Shown here in pieces: positions 35,228 to 43,236 of a stretch of DNA of 64,000 bases; the stretch's first letter is position 1, and each line of letters begins with the position of its first letter. The translations under genes were made by a program, and so were the position numbers. This DNA comes from Streptomyces goshikiensis. Lineage in GTDB: Bacteria > Actinomycetota > Actinomycetes > Streptomycetales > Streptomycetaceae. Location: the NCBI RefSeq assembly GCF_014650555.1, contig NZ_BMVE01000008.1:186001-250000 (forward strand), in the 5' to 3' direction. The notes under the pieces are model-generated. The model was not told the origin of the DNA and made no database searches. It saw only the letters and a program-made list of their open reading frames with translations.

Positions 35228-36544
35228 ATGGCGGACATCGGTGTCGGGGTCGGGGTCGGGGTCGGGGTCAGGCCTTATGAGGAGCTGACGTTCGACGCCG
35301 AGGGGGACGTGGACGGGGGCACGCGGGAGGCGGTCGCCCGGATCGACGCCACCGACCTGGTGGTCTTCGCACACGGCTGGAACAGCGACCGCTCCACCGC
35401 CACCCGGCTCTTCGACCGGTTCTTCGCCCCCTTCCCGGAGCTGGTGGGGCCTGCGGTACGGCTGGGATACGTGGGGGTCGTCTGGCCCTCGATCCGGTTC
35501 TCGGACGAGCCGATCCCGGACTTCGACGACCGGGGAGCCCTCGCCGAGCCCGGCTACGGGGCGGCGCTGGACCCGGCGACCCGGCGGGCGCTCGGCGCGT
35601 TCTGGCCCGGGCGGGAGGCGGAGCTGGACCGGGTCGCCGAACTGCTGGAGGAGCGGCCCGAGTCGGAGGCGGCGCTCATCGAATTCGGGGCCCTGGTGCG
35701 GGAACTGGCGGGGGTGGACGCGGTGGACGGCGTCGGCGCCGTCGCCGGCGGCAGCGGTCTCGGCGTCGGGGTGCCGGCGATGTTCGCCGAGGACGCGCTG
35801 AGCGTGTTCCGCGCCTTCGCCGAGGCGCTGGCCTCGGCCGGCGGCCCCGCCGGTGACCCGGGATTCGCGGCGGGCGGCGCCCTGCGCGCCCTGTGGGGCG
35901 GGGCGAAGGAGGTGCTGCGGCAGGCTACGTACTACGAGATGAAGAAGCGGGCCGGCGTCATCGGCGAACGCGGGCTCGGCCCCGTGCTGACGGGGCTCGC
36001 GGGCCGCCGCCCCGGCCTGCGGATCCACCTGATCGGCCACAGTTTCGGCGGCCGGGTGGTCTCGTTCGCCCTGCGCGCGGTGCCGGAGGGGGCCCGGTAC
36101 GTGAAGTCGCTGACCCTGCTCCAGGGCGCCTTCTCCCACTACGCCTTCGCCGACCGCCTGCCGCACGACAAGGGCCGGGGCGGCGCCCTGAGCGGCCTCC
36201 AGCGGCGGGTGGACGGCCCGGTGGTGGCCTGCCACTCCCCGTACGACACCTCGCTGAAGCTCTTCTATCCGCTGGCCTCGCGGATGGCGCGGGATTCGGC
36301 CGGTCTGTTCGGCTTCGACGAGCGGTGGGGCGCGATCGGGCACGACGGGGTGCAGGCGGTGGCGGGCGCGCCGCGCCTGGACCTCGCCGAGGTGCTGCGG
36401 GCGGGCCTGCCCGGCAGCGGGTGCGTCAGCGTGGACGCGGGCTCCGTGGTCCGCCGCGGCGGTGCCCCCTCGGGGGCGCACAGTGACGTCTGCCACGAGG
36501 AACTGGCCCGGGTCGTGGTTGCCGCGGGGCGCATGGGGCGGTGA
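35228..36544 (+). CDS. Alpha/beta-hydrolase-like protein
   Basis: A 438-aa protein whose strongest signature is a nucleophile elbow G-H-S-F-G-G-R-V-V-S (about 275-284). Late Asp and His positions are consistent with a Ser hydrolase. The segment V-V-F-A-H-G-W-N-S-D-R (about 45-55) fits the oxyanion strand of esterase/lipase-like proteins. The N-terminus is a G-V dipeptide tract coded by a GGGGTC hexamer repeated four times. The ATG at 35228 is preferred to the GTG at 35213 because GGAGGGGG is well spaced. The substrate is unknown and no secretion signal is present. Confidence 0.72.
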   Translation: MADIGVGVGVGVGVRPYEELTFDAEGDVDGGTREAVARIDATDLVVFAHGWNSDRSTATRLFDRFFAPFPELVGPAVRLGYVGVVWPSIRFSDEPIPDFDDRGALAEPGYGAALDPATRRALGAFWPGREAELDRVAELLEERPESEAALIEFGALVRELAGVDAVDGVGAVAGGSGLGVGVPAMFAEDALSVFRAFAEALASAGGPAGDPGFAAGGALRALWGGAKEVLRQATYYEMKKRAGVIGERGLGPVLTGLAGRRPGLRIHLIGHSFGGRVVSFALRAVPEGARYVKSLTLLQGAFSHYAFADRLPHDKGRGGALSGLQRRVDGPVVACHSPYDTSLKLFYPLASRMARDSAGLFGFDERWGAIGHDGVQAVAGAPRLDLAEVLRAGLPGSGCVSVDAGSVVRRGGAPSGAHSDVCHEELARVVVAAGRMGR

Positions 36545-36630
36545 GTTCCGGCCATATGCCACCCGTACGCCTCGACCGCCCCCGCATGCGCCCACATCTT
36601 GCCGGGCATGTTGGGCACGTCGGAGCGTGT

Positions 36631-36656
36631 GGCGTCGTTCGACGTAGTACGACGCC
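36631..36656. repeat. Perfect inverted repeat upstream of the zinc-knuckle gene
   Basis: GGCGTCGT (36631-36638) and ACGACGCC (36649-36656) are perfect 8-bp arms with a 10-nt spacer, 43 bp before the next start. It could be an operator or the terminator of the hydrolase-like gene, whose stop is 87 bp upstream. Confidence 0.45.
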
Positions 36657-36698
36657 GCGGTGCGGGCGTAGGCGTGGCATGGCGGAGGTGAAGGTGTG

Positions 36699-37304
36699 AT
36701 GGCGGGTTTCCGGAGTCTGGCGTACCAGGTGCGTGACGCGCGGAACGACCGTGCCTTGCGGCGCCACTCGCTGCGCCGTTGCCTGGAGCGGTTCGCTCCG
36801 TACGGGCACCGGGCGACGTGGTGGCATCTGTGCGACCGGCACGGGATCGCCCCCGAGGACCGGGGCGCCGATCCGCTGCGGCTGGTCGCGGCGCTGGAGG
36901 AGCTGGAGGAGGCGCGGGCCGTCTGGCTGGAGTACGAGCGCCAGTTCGCGGCGCGGCGCAGGCGAGAGAAGCACGACGGGCTGCGCCGGCCCGACTGGGC
37001 GTGGGGCGGCACCGGGGACGCGGTGGTGCGCTGCGCCGATCCGGGGGTGCGGCCGGACGGGGCGCTGGGCGAGGTGCTGCGGCGGCTGGTGCAGGCGTTG
37101 GAGTCGGAGCCGGGGACGGCGTGCCCGGTCTGCGGGGAGCGGGAGCTGCGCTGGCCGGCGCCGGGCGCGGGGCGCGGGCGGTGGGCCGCCACGGCCGGGG
37201 CCTGGGCGTGGGACGGGCCGCTGTGCGGGGGCTGCGGGATCGTGGTGCCCAGACCGGCGCTGGCCGATGCGCTGACGCACACTCCTTCGGCGGGGGCCGC
37301 ATGA
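36699..37304 (+). CDS. Hypothetical protein with CxxC zinc knuckles
   Basis: A 201-aa Arg-rich protein I do not recognise. The N-terminal half is helical and basic (R-S-L-A-Y-Q-V-R-D-A-R-N-D-R-A). The C-terminal half carries two cysteine pairs, C-P-V-C-G-E (about 145) and C-G-G-C-G-I (about 188), which together can form a four-cysteine zinc ribbon. ATG at 36699 and GTG at 36696 are adjacent in-frame starts with GGAGG upstream. Its stop overlaps the ATG of the next gene by 4 bp (ATGA), so the two are coupled. DNA or RNA binding is possible but not shown. Confidence 0.65.
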   Translation: MAGFRSLAYQVRDARNDRALRRHSLRRCLERFAPYGHRATWWHLCDRHGIAPEDRGADPLRLVAALEELEEARAVWLEYERQFAARRRREKHDGLRRPDWAWGGTGDAVVRCADPGVRPDGALGEVLRRLVQALESEPGTACPVCGERELRWPAPGAGRGRWAATAGAWAWDGPLCGGCGIVVPRPALADALTHTPSAGAA

Positions 37305-38089
37305 GGCCTCCGCTCCAGGTGTCGTTGAACGGCTCGCGGGGCGCGGCCGAGGGTGCGGCCGTGCCGATGTCCCCGGAGGATCTCGTGGAGGCCGCGCTGG
37401 CGGCGGTCGCCGCCGGGGCCGGGGAGCTGCTGGTCCACCCGAGGACCCCGTGCGGGCGGGAGAGCCTGTCGCCCCGCGTGGTGGGTCCGCTGCTGGAGGC
37501 GCTGCGGGGCGCGGGAACAGGCGTGCCGGTCGTGGTGCCGGCGGGGGTCGGGGCCGAGCCGGATCCGGCCGGGCGGCTGGAGCGGGTCCGCTCCTGGGGG
37601 GTGCTGCCCGACCGGGCGGCGGTGCACTTCGGGGAGCCCGGAGCGGAGGAACTGGCGGGAGCCCTTCTGGACCGGGGTGTGGCGGTGGACGCGGTGGTCC
37701 CCCTGGGCAGCGGGACCGGCAGCCCCCAGACGGCCGGGGGCGAGGCGGCCGGGGTGGAGCCGCTGGCGCGGTTCCTGGCCTGGCCGGCTCCCGATCACGG
37801 GCGGGTGCGGCTGGTGGCGGAGCCGGCGGCGGCCGATCCGGCGCTGGTGGCGGGGTTGCGCTGGCTGCCGCCGGTGCCGGTGCTGCTGTTCGGGCGGGAG
37901 GCCGCCGCCTGGCCGGTGCTGCGGCTGGCCGCCCGGTGCGGCGCGGGCGCGCGGATCGGCCTGGGGGACGTACGGCACCTGCCGGACGGGCGGCCGGCCC
38001 GCTCCAACGCCGAGCTGGTGGCGGCGGCCGTGGCGGAACTGGCCGCCACCGCGGCGCCGGCCGGCGCCGCTACAGCCGGGAGCCGGTGA
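37301..38089 (+). CDS. BKACE (3-keto-5-aminohexanoate cleavage) family homologue
   Basis: A 262-aa TIM-barrel protein. The N-terminus [10 protein letters not shown], the [10 protein letters not shown] segment, [11 protein letters not shown] and the C-terminal [14 protein letters not shown] match the BKACE family. In characterised members Zn2+ is held by an H-x-H pair and a later Glu. Here the H-x-H position reads L-V-H-P-R and the G-L-E-D segment reads G-L-G-D, so two ligands appear changed. The protein may bind zinc differently or have lost the retro-Claisen activity. It is coupled to the zinc-knuckle gene, and its end overlaps soxR by 20 bp. Confidence 0.78.
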   Translation: MRPPLQVSLNGSRGAAEGAAVPMSPEDLVEAALAAVAAGAGELLVHPRTPCGRESLSPRVVGPLLEALRGAGTGVPVVVPAGVGAEPDPAGRLERVRSWGVLPDRAAVHFGEPGAEELAGALLDRGVAVDAVVPLGSGTGSPQTAGGEAAGVEPLARFLAWPAPDHGRVRLVAEPAAADPALVAGLRWLPPVPVLLFGREAAAWPVLRLAARCGAGARIGLGDVRHLPDGRPARSNAELVAAAVAELAATAAPAGAATAGSR

Positions 38090-38513
38090 GGCGTTCACCG
38101 AAGACGTCGTCCGGGTTGGACAGCGCGCAGTTCTCCAGCGAGAGGCAGCCGCAGCCGATGCAGTCCGTCAAATGGTCGCGCAGGCGCCCGAGTTGGGTGA
38201 TGCGCTGGTCGAGTTCGGCGCGCCAGGCCTGGGAGAGCCGGGCCCAGTCCTCGCGGTTGGGCGTGCGCTCCTCCGGCAGTTGGGCGAGGGCGTCGCGGAT
38301 GCTGGCGAGTGGGATCCCGACGCGTTGCGCGGCGCGCACGAAGGCCACCCGGCGCAGCGCGTCGCGGCTGTAGCGGCGCTGGTTGCCGGAGGTGCGGCGG
38401 CTGGCGATCAGGCCCTTGGCCTCGTAGAAGTGGAGCGCGGAGACGGCCACGCCGCTGCGCGCGGAGAGCTGGCCGACGGTGAGTTCGTGGATTTTTTCGG
38501 GAATCTGCGGCAC
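38070..38513 (-). CDS. soxR: Redox-sensitive transcriptional activator SoxR
   Basis: A 147-aa MerR-family regulator with a [2Fe-2S] cluster that is activated by redox-active compounds. The N-terminal helix-turn-helix starts [21 protein letters not shown]. The cluster cysteines lie in [12 protein letters not shown] (C-x2-C-x-C-x5-C, about 117-128). The GTG start gives M-P-Q-I-P-E-K. In S. coelicolor SoxR controls a small set of remote genes induced by its own pigment; I saw no SoxR target here. The last 20 bp overlap the end of the BKACE-like gene on the other strand. Confidence 0.95.
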   Translation of the reverse strand: MPQIPEKIHELTVGQLSARSGVAVSALHFYEAKGLIASRRTSGNQRRYSRDALRRVAFVRAAQRVGIPLASIRDALAQLPEERTPNREDWARLSQAWRAELDQRITQLGRLRDHLTDCIGCGCLSLENCALSNPDDVFGERLTGSRL

Positions 38514-38574
38514 CCGGCCGAGCGTAGTCGGAGGGCCGGGAATCCGTTGACAGATACATGTGGCCCCACCATGC

Positions 38575-38599
38575 TGAGCAGGCGCTGAGCAAGCGCTTA
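38575..38599. promoter_or_regulatory. TGAGCAAGCGCTTA operator copy upstream of the MaoC gene
   Basis: TGAGCAAGCGCTTA at 38586-38599 has a perfect AAGCGCTT core and is identical to 39790-39803. A weaker direct copy, TGAGCAGGCGCTGA, lies at 38575-38588. The site is 25 bp before the MaoC start. Confidence 0.6.
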
Positions 38600-38624
38600 T
38601 TCGTCCGGGAGAGGGAGACGACGC

Positions 38625-39086
38625 ATGGTCGAGCCGAGGATCTTCACGTCCGCCGACGAGCTGAGCGCGGGGGTCGGCGCACCGCTCGGCCCCAGCGGGT
38701 GGCTGGAGGTGGACCAGAAGCGGATCGACCTCTTCGCGGACGCCACCGGCGACCACCAGTGGATCCACGTGGACCCGGAGCGGGCGGCCGCCGGACCCTT
38801 CGGCTCCACCATCGCGCACGGCTATCTGACGCTGTCGCTGCTGCCCAGCCTGGTACCGCAGATCATGCGGGTCGAGGGCATGAAGATGGGCATCAACTAC
38901 GGGGTGAACAAGGTGCGTTTCCCGGCTCCGGTACCGGTCGGGTCTCGACTGCGGGCCACCGCGGTGATCACGGAGGTGACGGAGGCGGGCGGCGGCGTCC
39001 AGGTCGCGGCCACCGTCACCGTCGAGTGCGAGGGCGCCGCGAAGCCGGTGTGCGTGGCGGAGTCGGTGTCCCGCTACTACTTCTGA
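38625..39086 (+). CDS. MaoC family dehydratase
   Basis: A 153-aa hot-dog-fold enoyl-CoA hydratase of the R-specific type. The catalytic hydratase-2 motif is visible as [14 protein letters not shown] (Asp42 and His47 region) followed by [11 protein letters not shown]. It hydrates or dehydrates acyl-CoA during fatty-acid or polyhydroxyalkanoate metabolism. It overlaps the TetR gene tail to tail by 10 bp. The shared operator suggests repression by that TetR. Confidence 0.92.
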   Translation: MVEPRIFTSADELSAGVGAPLGPSGWLEVDQKRIDLFADATGDHQWIHVDPERAAAGPFGSTIAHGYLTLSLLPSLVPQIMRVEGMKMGINYGVNKVRFPAPVPVGSRLRATAVITEVTEAGGGVQVAATVTVECEGAAKPVCVAESVSRYYF

Positions 39087-39739
39087 GCTCCGCCGGCGGG
39101 GGCGTCCGCCATGCTGCCGACGGGGCGGGCGCCCACCATGCGGAGCACGAGGTCGGCGTAGAGCGCTCCGACCTCGTCGGGCGTGCGCCGTCCCTCCACG
39201 CTGAACCAGCGGGCGACGTCGATGCAGAGCGAGAGCACGGCGAGGGTGGTGCCGGGCAGGTCGGGGACGTCGAACTCCCCGGTGCCCACGCCGTCGGCCA
39301 GGATGTGGCGTACGGCGGCGTCGCTCCGGCGGCGCAGCGCCACGATCTCGGCGCGGTGTTCCGGAGCGAGGGCGTCGAGCTCGTACTGGACCACCCGCGC
39401 GGTGGTGTGGTGGGCCGCGTGCCACCCCACGAAGGAGCGGACGGCCGCGTCGAGCCGCTCGGCCGCGCCGCCCGAGCCGGCGGCGGCCGTCTCCAGGATC
39501 TCCAGCGCCTTGTCGTGGCCGATCCGGCTGATCCGGTGGAGCAGCTCTTCCTTGGTCTTGTAGTGGATGTACAGCGCGGCCGGGCTCATGCCCGCCCGTC
39601 CGGCGATGTCACGTGTGGTGGTCGCGTGGTATCCGCGCTCCGCGAAGGCGTCGACGGCCGCGACGAGCAGCCGCCGGGCCGCGTCGGGGGTGACCTCGGA
39701 CCACGGCTGATAGCCGCCGGTCTCCGCCGCGCTCTCCAT
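39077..39739 (-). CDS. TetR/AcrR family regulator beside the MaoC gene
   Basis: A 220-aa repressor with helix-turn-helix [20 protein letters not shown] (about 40-59) and the usual Y-K-T-K-E-E-L-L connector. The C-terminal domain contains [10 protein letters not shown] and is related to regulators of fatty-acid or steroid degradation. An operator identical to the one before maoC lies 50 bp upstream of its start, consistent with autoregulation and control of maoC. The ligand is likely an acyl-CoA; this is inference. Confidence 0.9.
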   Translation of the reverse strand: MESAAETGGYQPWSEVTPDAARRLLVAAVDAFAERGYHATTTRDIAGRAGMSPAALYIHYKTKEELLHRISRIGHDKALEILETAAAGSGGAAERLDAAVRSFVGWHAAHHTTARVVQYELDALAPEHRAEIVALRRRSDAAVRHILADGVGTGEFDVPDLPGTTLAVLSLCIDVARWFSVEGRRTPDEVGALYADLVLRMVGARPVGSMADAPAGGAQK

Positions 39740-39789
39740 CGCTAGCTCACCCTCTTCGCCGTGTAGGAAAGGAACACCCTACCGGAGGG

Positions 39790-39803
39790 TGAGCAAGCGC
39801 TTA
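39790..39803. promoter_or_regulatory. TGAGCAAGCGCTTA operator copy upstream of the TetR gene
   Basis: This 14-bp site is identical to 38586-38599. Its last three bases are the TAA stop codon of the minus-strand YiaA/YiaB-like gene. Confidence 0.6.
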
Positions 39804-40013
39804 GCGTTCTTGCCGATCACGGATCACCTTGGCGAGGGTGAAGGCCGAGGTGGTCAGGTACAGCACCCCGACGCCGAGGAAGGCGCGGACCCAGCCGTCC
39901 GTCTCCAGCCGGTAGATCCCGATGGCGACCGCCGCGCCGGCGATGCCGAAGGAGGCGACGGCCTGACCGTAGTACGCCCCCGTGTTCTGCTGCTTGACCG
40001 GTGTCTCGTTCAT
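39801..40013 (-). CDS. YiaA/YiaB family inner-membrane protein
   Basis: A 70-aa membrane protein with two hydrophobic helices separated by E-T-D-G-W-V-R-A. The N-terminus N-E-T-P-V-K-Q-Q-N-T-G-A-Y-Y-G-Q-A and length fit the YiaA/YiaB family. Function is unknown. The stop lies within the TetR operator, so it ends just upstream of the TetR promoter and may be read through into it. Confidence 0.88.
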   Translation of the reverse strand: MNETPVKQQNTGAYYGQAVASFGIAGAAVAIGIYRLETDGWVRAFLGVGVLYLTTSAFTLAKVIRDRQER

Positions 40014-40113
40014 GGGTCCAGCATCCGGCGGGGGTGGCCCCGGTCACATCCGCGCGGGTACTCGGGTACGTACTCAGGCGCGCGGGCCGCGGTCCGCGTT
40101 CCGCACCCGGGTC

Positions 40114-41265
40114 TCAGAAGGCGGAGACGCCGGTACGGGCGCGGCCGATGAGCAGCTTCTGGATCTGGCTGGTGCCCTCGTACAGGGTCATCACCCGGGC
40201 GTCGCGCAGCAGCTTTCCGGCCGGGTACTCGTCGATGTAGCCGTATCCGCCGTGCACCTGGAGGGCGTTGCTCGCGGCGCGCACGGCGGCCTCGGAGGCG
40301 AAGAGCTTGGCGGTGGAGGACTCCGTGGCGAAGGGCAGGCCCCGGTCGATGAGGTCGGCGACGCGCCAGGTCAGCAGCCGGGCGGCGTCCACGTCGACCG
40401 AGATGTCGGCGATCAGCTCCTGGACCAGCTGGTGGTGGGCGATGGGCTTGCCGAACTGCTCGCGCTGGGCGGCGTACGAGACGGCCGCGTCGAGCGCCGC
40501 CTGAGCGATGCCGACGCAGCCGGCGGCGACCGACATCCGGCCCTTGGCGAGGGCCGACATGGCGACGGAGAACCCCTTGCCCTCCGGGCCGAGCATCGCT
40601 GAGGCGGGCACGCGGACGCCGTCGAGGACGAGTTCGGCGGTGGCCTGGCCGCGCAGGCCGAGCTTGCCGTGGATCTCGCGGCGGGTCAGGCCGGGGCTGT
40701 CGGTGGGGACCAGGAAGGCGGAGACCCCGCGGTGGCCGGGCTCGTCGTTGGTACGGGCGAAGAGGAGGACCACATCGGCCCAGGTGCCGTTGGTGATGAA
40801 CATCTTGCTGCCGCTGAGGAGGTACGCGTCCCCGTCGCGCACGGCGCGGGTGTCGAGGTTGCCCGCGTCGGAGCCGGTGCCGGGTTCGGTCAGGCCGAAG
40901 CAGCCGAGCGCGTCGCCGGAGCACAGGCGCGGCAGCCACGCGCGCTTCTGCTCCTCGGTGCCCCAGGCGGCGATGGTCTTGGCGACCAGGCCCAGGGAGA
41001 CGGAGACGATGCCGCGCACGGCGGAGTCGCCGCGGCCGAGCTCCTCGGTGACCAGGACGTACGCGAGGTGGTCGCCGCCGGAGCCGCCGTACTCCTCGGG
41101 GACGGTCAGGCCGAGGAAGCCGAGGGCGCCGAGCTTCTTCACGATGGCCCGGTCCACGCTCTCCGCGCGGTCCCAGTCGGCGGCGTACGGGACGACCTCG
41201 CGCTCGGTGAACGCGCGGGCGAGCCGGCGTACGGCCTCCTGCTCCTCGCTCAGCTCCAGGTTCAC
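40114..41265 (-). CDS. Acyl-CoA dehydrogenase
   Basis: A 383-aa FAD enzyme of the medium/short-chain type. FAD and substrate segments C-F-G-L-T-E-P-G-T-G-S-D-A (about 118-130) and F-I-T-N-G (about 152) are present. The catalytic Glu lies in T-L-Y-E-G-T-S-Q-I-Q (about 364-373). The GTG at 41265 has GGAGGTG at 6 nt spacing and gives M-N-L-E-L-S-E-E-Q. It is divergent from the TetR gene at 41354, and the inverted repeat at 41308-41324 lies between them. Confidence 0.94.
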   Translation of the reverse strand: MNLELSEEQEAVRRLARAFTEREVVPYAADWDRAESVDRAIVKKLGALGFLGLTVPEEYGGSGGDHLAYVLVTEELGRGDSAVRGIVSVSLGLVAKTIAAWGTEEQKRAWLPRLCSGDALGCFGLTEPGTGSDAGNLDTRAVRDGDAYLLSGSKMFITNGTWADVVLLFARTNDEPGHRGVSAFLVPTDSPGLTRREIHGKLGLRGQATAELVLDGVRVPASAMLGPEGKGFSVAMSALAKGRMSVAAGCVGIAQAALDAAVSYAAQREQFGKPIAHHQLVQELIADISVDVDAARLLTWRVADLIDRGLPFATESSTAKLFASEAAVRAASNALQVHGGYGYIDEYPAGKLLRDARVMTLYEGTSQIQKLLIGRARTGVSAF

Positions 41266-41307
41266 CGGGCACCTCCGGGGGTCCGGCGCGGGGTCAACAG
41301 CGGGGTT

Positions 41308-41325
41308 AACTAGCGCCGGTAGTTT
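41308..41325. promoter_or_regulatory. AACTA-N7-TAGTT operator, TetR / acyl-CoA dehydrogenase promoter region
   Basis: AACTAGCGCCGGTAGTTT has perfect AACTA/TAGTT arms with a 7-bp spacer. A second copy differing at one spacer base is at 44716-44733. The position between divergent genes, about 30-45 bp from each start, fits a TetR operator. Confidence 0.75.
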
Positions 41326-41353
41326 ATGGCGGGCAGGCCCTACTATGTGGCGC

Positions 41354-41998
41354 ATGGCCAGACCGCGCAAGCCCCTCCTCAGCAGAGACCTCATCGTCGA
41401 AGCGGCGGGCACGCTGGTGGACGCCGAAGGACTGGAGGCCGTGTCGACGCGGCGGCTGGCGGCCGCGCTGGGGGTCAGCGGACCGTCGCTGTACAACCAC
41501 TTCCGCACCAAGGACGAGATCCTGGACGCGGTGGCGGACGCGGTGAGCGCCCGGGTCGACTTGTCGATGTTCGACGCGGCCGACGGCCGGGGGTGGCGGG
41601 CCGCGCTGCACGACTGGGCGCACTCCTACCGCGGCGCCCTGTCCGACCATCCGAACATCGTGCCGGTGCTCGCGCGCGGCCCGGGCCGGCGCCCGGCGGG
41701 CCTGCGGGTGGCGGACGCGGTGTTCGGTGCGATGACGGCGGCGGGGTGGCCGCCCGCCCAGGCCACCCGGATCGGCGCGCTGATGCGGTACTTCATCCTG
41801 GGGTCGGCGGTGGCCTCCTTCGCCCGGGGTTTCGTGGACGACGAGGCGGCCTACGACCCGGCGGACTATCCGCACCTGGGCCGGGCCCACCTGCTGGCGG
41901 AGCGCCAGCGCGAGGTGGACGAGGGCGCGTTCGAGACGGGGCTGGCGGCCCTGCTCGACGGACTGGCCCTCCAGTACGCGGCGCTGCCCCGGCCCTGA
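41354..41998 (+). CDS. TetR family regulator (tetracycline-repressor-like C-terminal domain)
   Basis: A 214-aa protein with helix-turn-helix V-S-T-R-R-L-A-A-A-L-G-V-S-G-P-S-L-Y-N-H (about 31-50). The C-terminal domain resembles the TetR_C_1 type, with G-W-R-A-A-L-H-D-W-A and Y-F-I-L-G-S. The two AACTA-N7-TAGTT sites, one before its own gene and one before the aldehyde dehydrogenase, identify the probable regulon. It stands between the genes it is likely to control. Confidence 0.9.
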   Translation: MARPRKPLLSRDLIVEAAGTLVDAEGLEAVSTRRLAAALGVSGPSLYNHFRTKDEILDAVADAVSARVDLSMFDAADGRGWRAALHDWAHSYRGALSDHPNIVPVLARGPGRRPAGLRVADAVFGAMTAAGWPPAQATRIGALMRYFILGSAVASFARGFVDDEAAYDPADYPHLGRAHLLAERQREVDEGAFETGLAALLDGLALQYAALPRP

Positions 41999-42028
41999 CC
42001 CGGCCTGCGGCGGCCCCCCGGGGGCTTT

Positions 42029-43114
42029 CTAGGGCTGGAAGACGACCAGCGACCGGCCGCCCTTGCCGGCGAGCATCGCGTCGAAGGCGGCCGGAATGCC
42101 TTCGAGGGTGATGCGGTCGGTGACCATGGCGCCGAGGTCGAAACGGCCCGCGCGGACGTGGTCCGCGATCACCGGGAGGTCGCGCGCGGGGTCGCTGTTG
42201 CCGTACACGCAGCCCGTGAGGGTGCGGGCGAAGTGGAAGATCTCCAGCGCGTGGAAGGTGACCTGCTGTTCCTTGCCGCCGATGCCGACGACCGTGGTGC
42301 GCCCGCCACGGCGGCTGGACTCCCAGGCCGTGCGGATGGTGTCCGCCCGGCCGACGCACTCGACGGCCACGTCCACGCCCTGGCCGGCGGTGAGCGCCCG
42401 GATCTCCTTGGCGGTGGTGTCGGAGGCGAGGACGAACGCGGTGGCTCCGGCCGCCCGCGCCAGTTCCTCCTTCGCCGGGGAGACGTCGACGGCAACGATC
42501 GGGCCCGCCTGGGCGATCCGGGCGGCCTGGATGGCGGCCAGGCCGACGCCGCCGACGCCGAAGACGGCCACCGACTCGCCGGGGCGGACCTGCGCGCTGT
42601 GGTGCACGGCCCCGTAGCCCGTCAGGACGGCGCAGCCGAGGAGGGCGGCCTCGGCCAGCGGGATCCCGGCGGGCGCGGGCAGCACGCAGTTGGCCGCGAC
42701 GACCGTCTCCTCGGCGAACGCGGCCACGTTCAGCCCGGGGTGCAGCTCCGTGCCCTCGGCGTCGTGGGCGTAGACGGCGCCGACCCCGGCGAGGGCCTTG
42801 GCGCAGAGCCAGACCTCGCCGATCCGGCAGTGGTGGCACTCCCCGCAGGACGGGGCCCAGTTGAGCACCACCGCGTCGCCGGGAGCGACATGGGTGACGC
42901 CCTCCCCGACGGAGAGGACCGTGCCCGCTCCCTCGTGGCCGAGGACGGCGGGGACGGGGACCCGCATGGTGCCGTTGGTGAGGGAGAGGTCGGAGTGGCA
43001 GACCCCGGCCGCGGCGAGCCGCACCCGGACCTGCCCGGGGCCGGGCTCGGGCAGCAGGATCTCCCTTACCTCCAGCGGGGCTCCGACGGCGGGCAGTATC
43101 GCGGCGCGGACCAT
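42029..43114 (-). CDS. Zinc-dependent alcohol dehydrogenase
   Basis: A 361-aa MDR-family enzyme. Catalytic zinc ligands C-H-S-D (about 39) and G-H-E (about 60) are present, together with the structural-zinc lobe C-G-E-C-H-H-C-R-I-G-E-V-W-L-C (about 92-106). The cofactor motif G-V-G-G-V-G (about 187) is intact, and V-A-V-D-V-S marks NAD preference. It resembles class III-like or benzyl-alcohol-type dehydrogenases. It follows the aldehyde dehydrogenase by 122 bp on the same strand, so an alcohol may be oxidised to an acid in two steps. Confidence 0.92.
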   Translation of the reverse strand: MVRAAILPAVGAPLEVREILLPEPGPGQVRVRLAAAGVCHSDLSLTNGTMRVPVPAVLGHEGAGTVLSVGEGVTHVAPGDAVVLNWAPSCGECHHCRIGEVWLCAKALAGVGAVYAHDAEGTELHPGLNVAAFAEETVVAANCVLPAPAGIPLAEAALLGCAVLTGYGAVHHSAQVRPGESVAVFGVGGVGLAAIQAARIAQAGPIVAVDVSPAKEELARAAGATAFVLASDTTAKEIRALTAGQGVDVAVECVGRADTIRTAWESSRRGGRTTVVGIGGKEQQVTFHALEIFHFARTLTGCVYGNSDPARDLPVIADHVRAGRFDLGAMVTDRITLEGIPAAFDAMLAGKGGRSLVVFQP

Positions 43115-43236
43115 GGTCGTCGTCTCCGTGTTCGCTGGGGTCGGGTGGTGCGGGGCGGTGCGGGGGTGATGCGGGCCGTACGGTGCGGGGCCGGGCCGGG
43201 ACGGGTCAGACCCGGCGGCCGGCGGCGGCCGATGGG

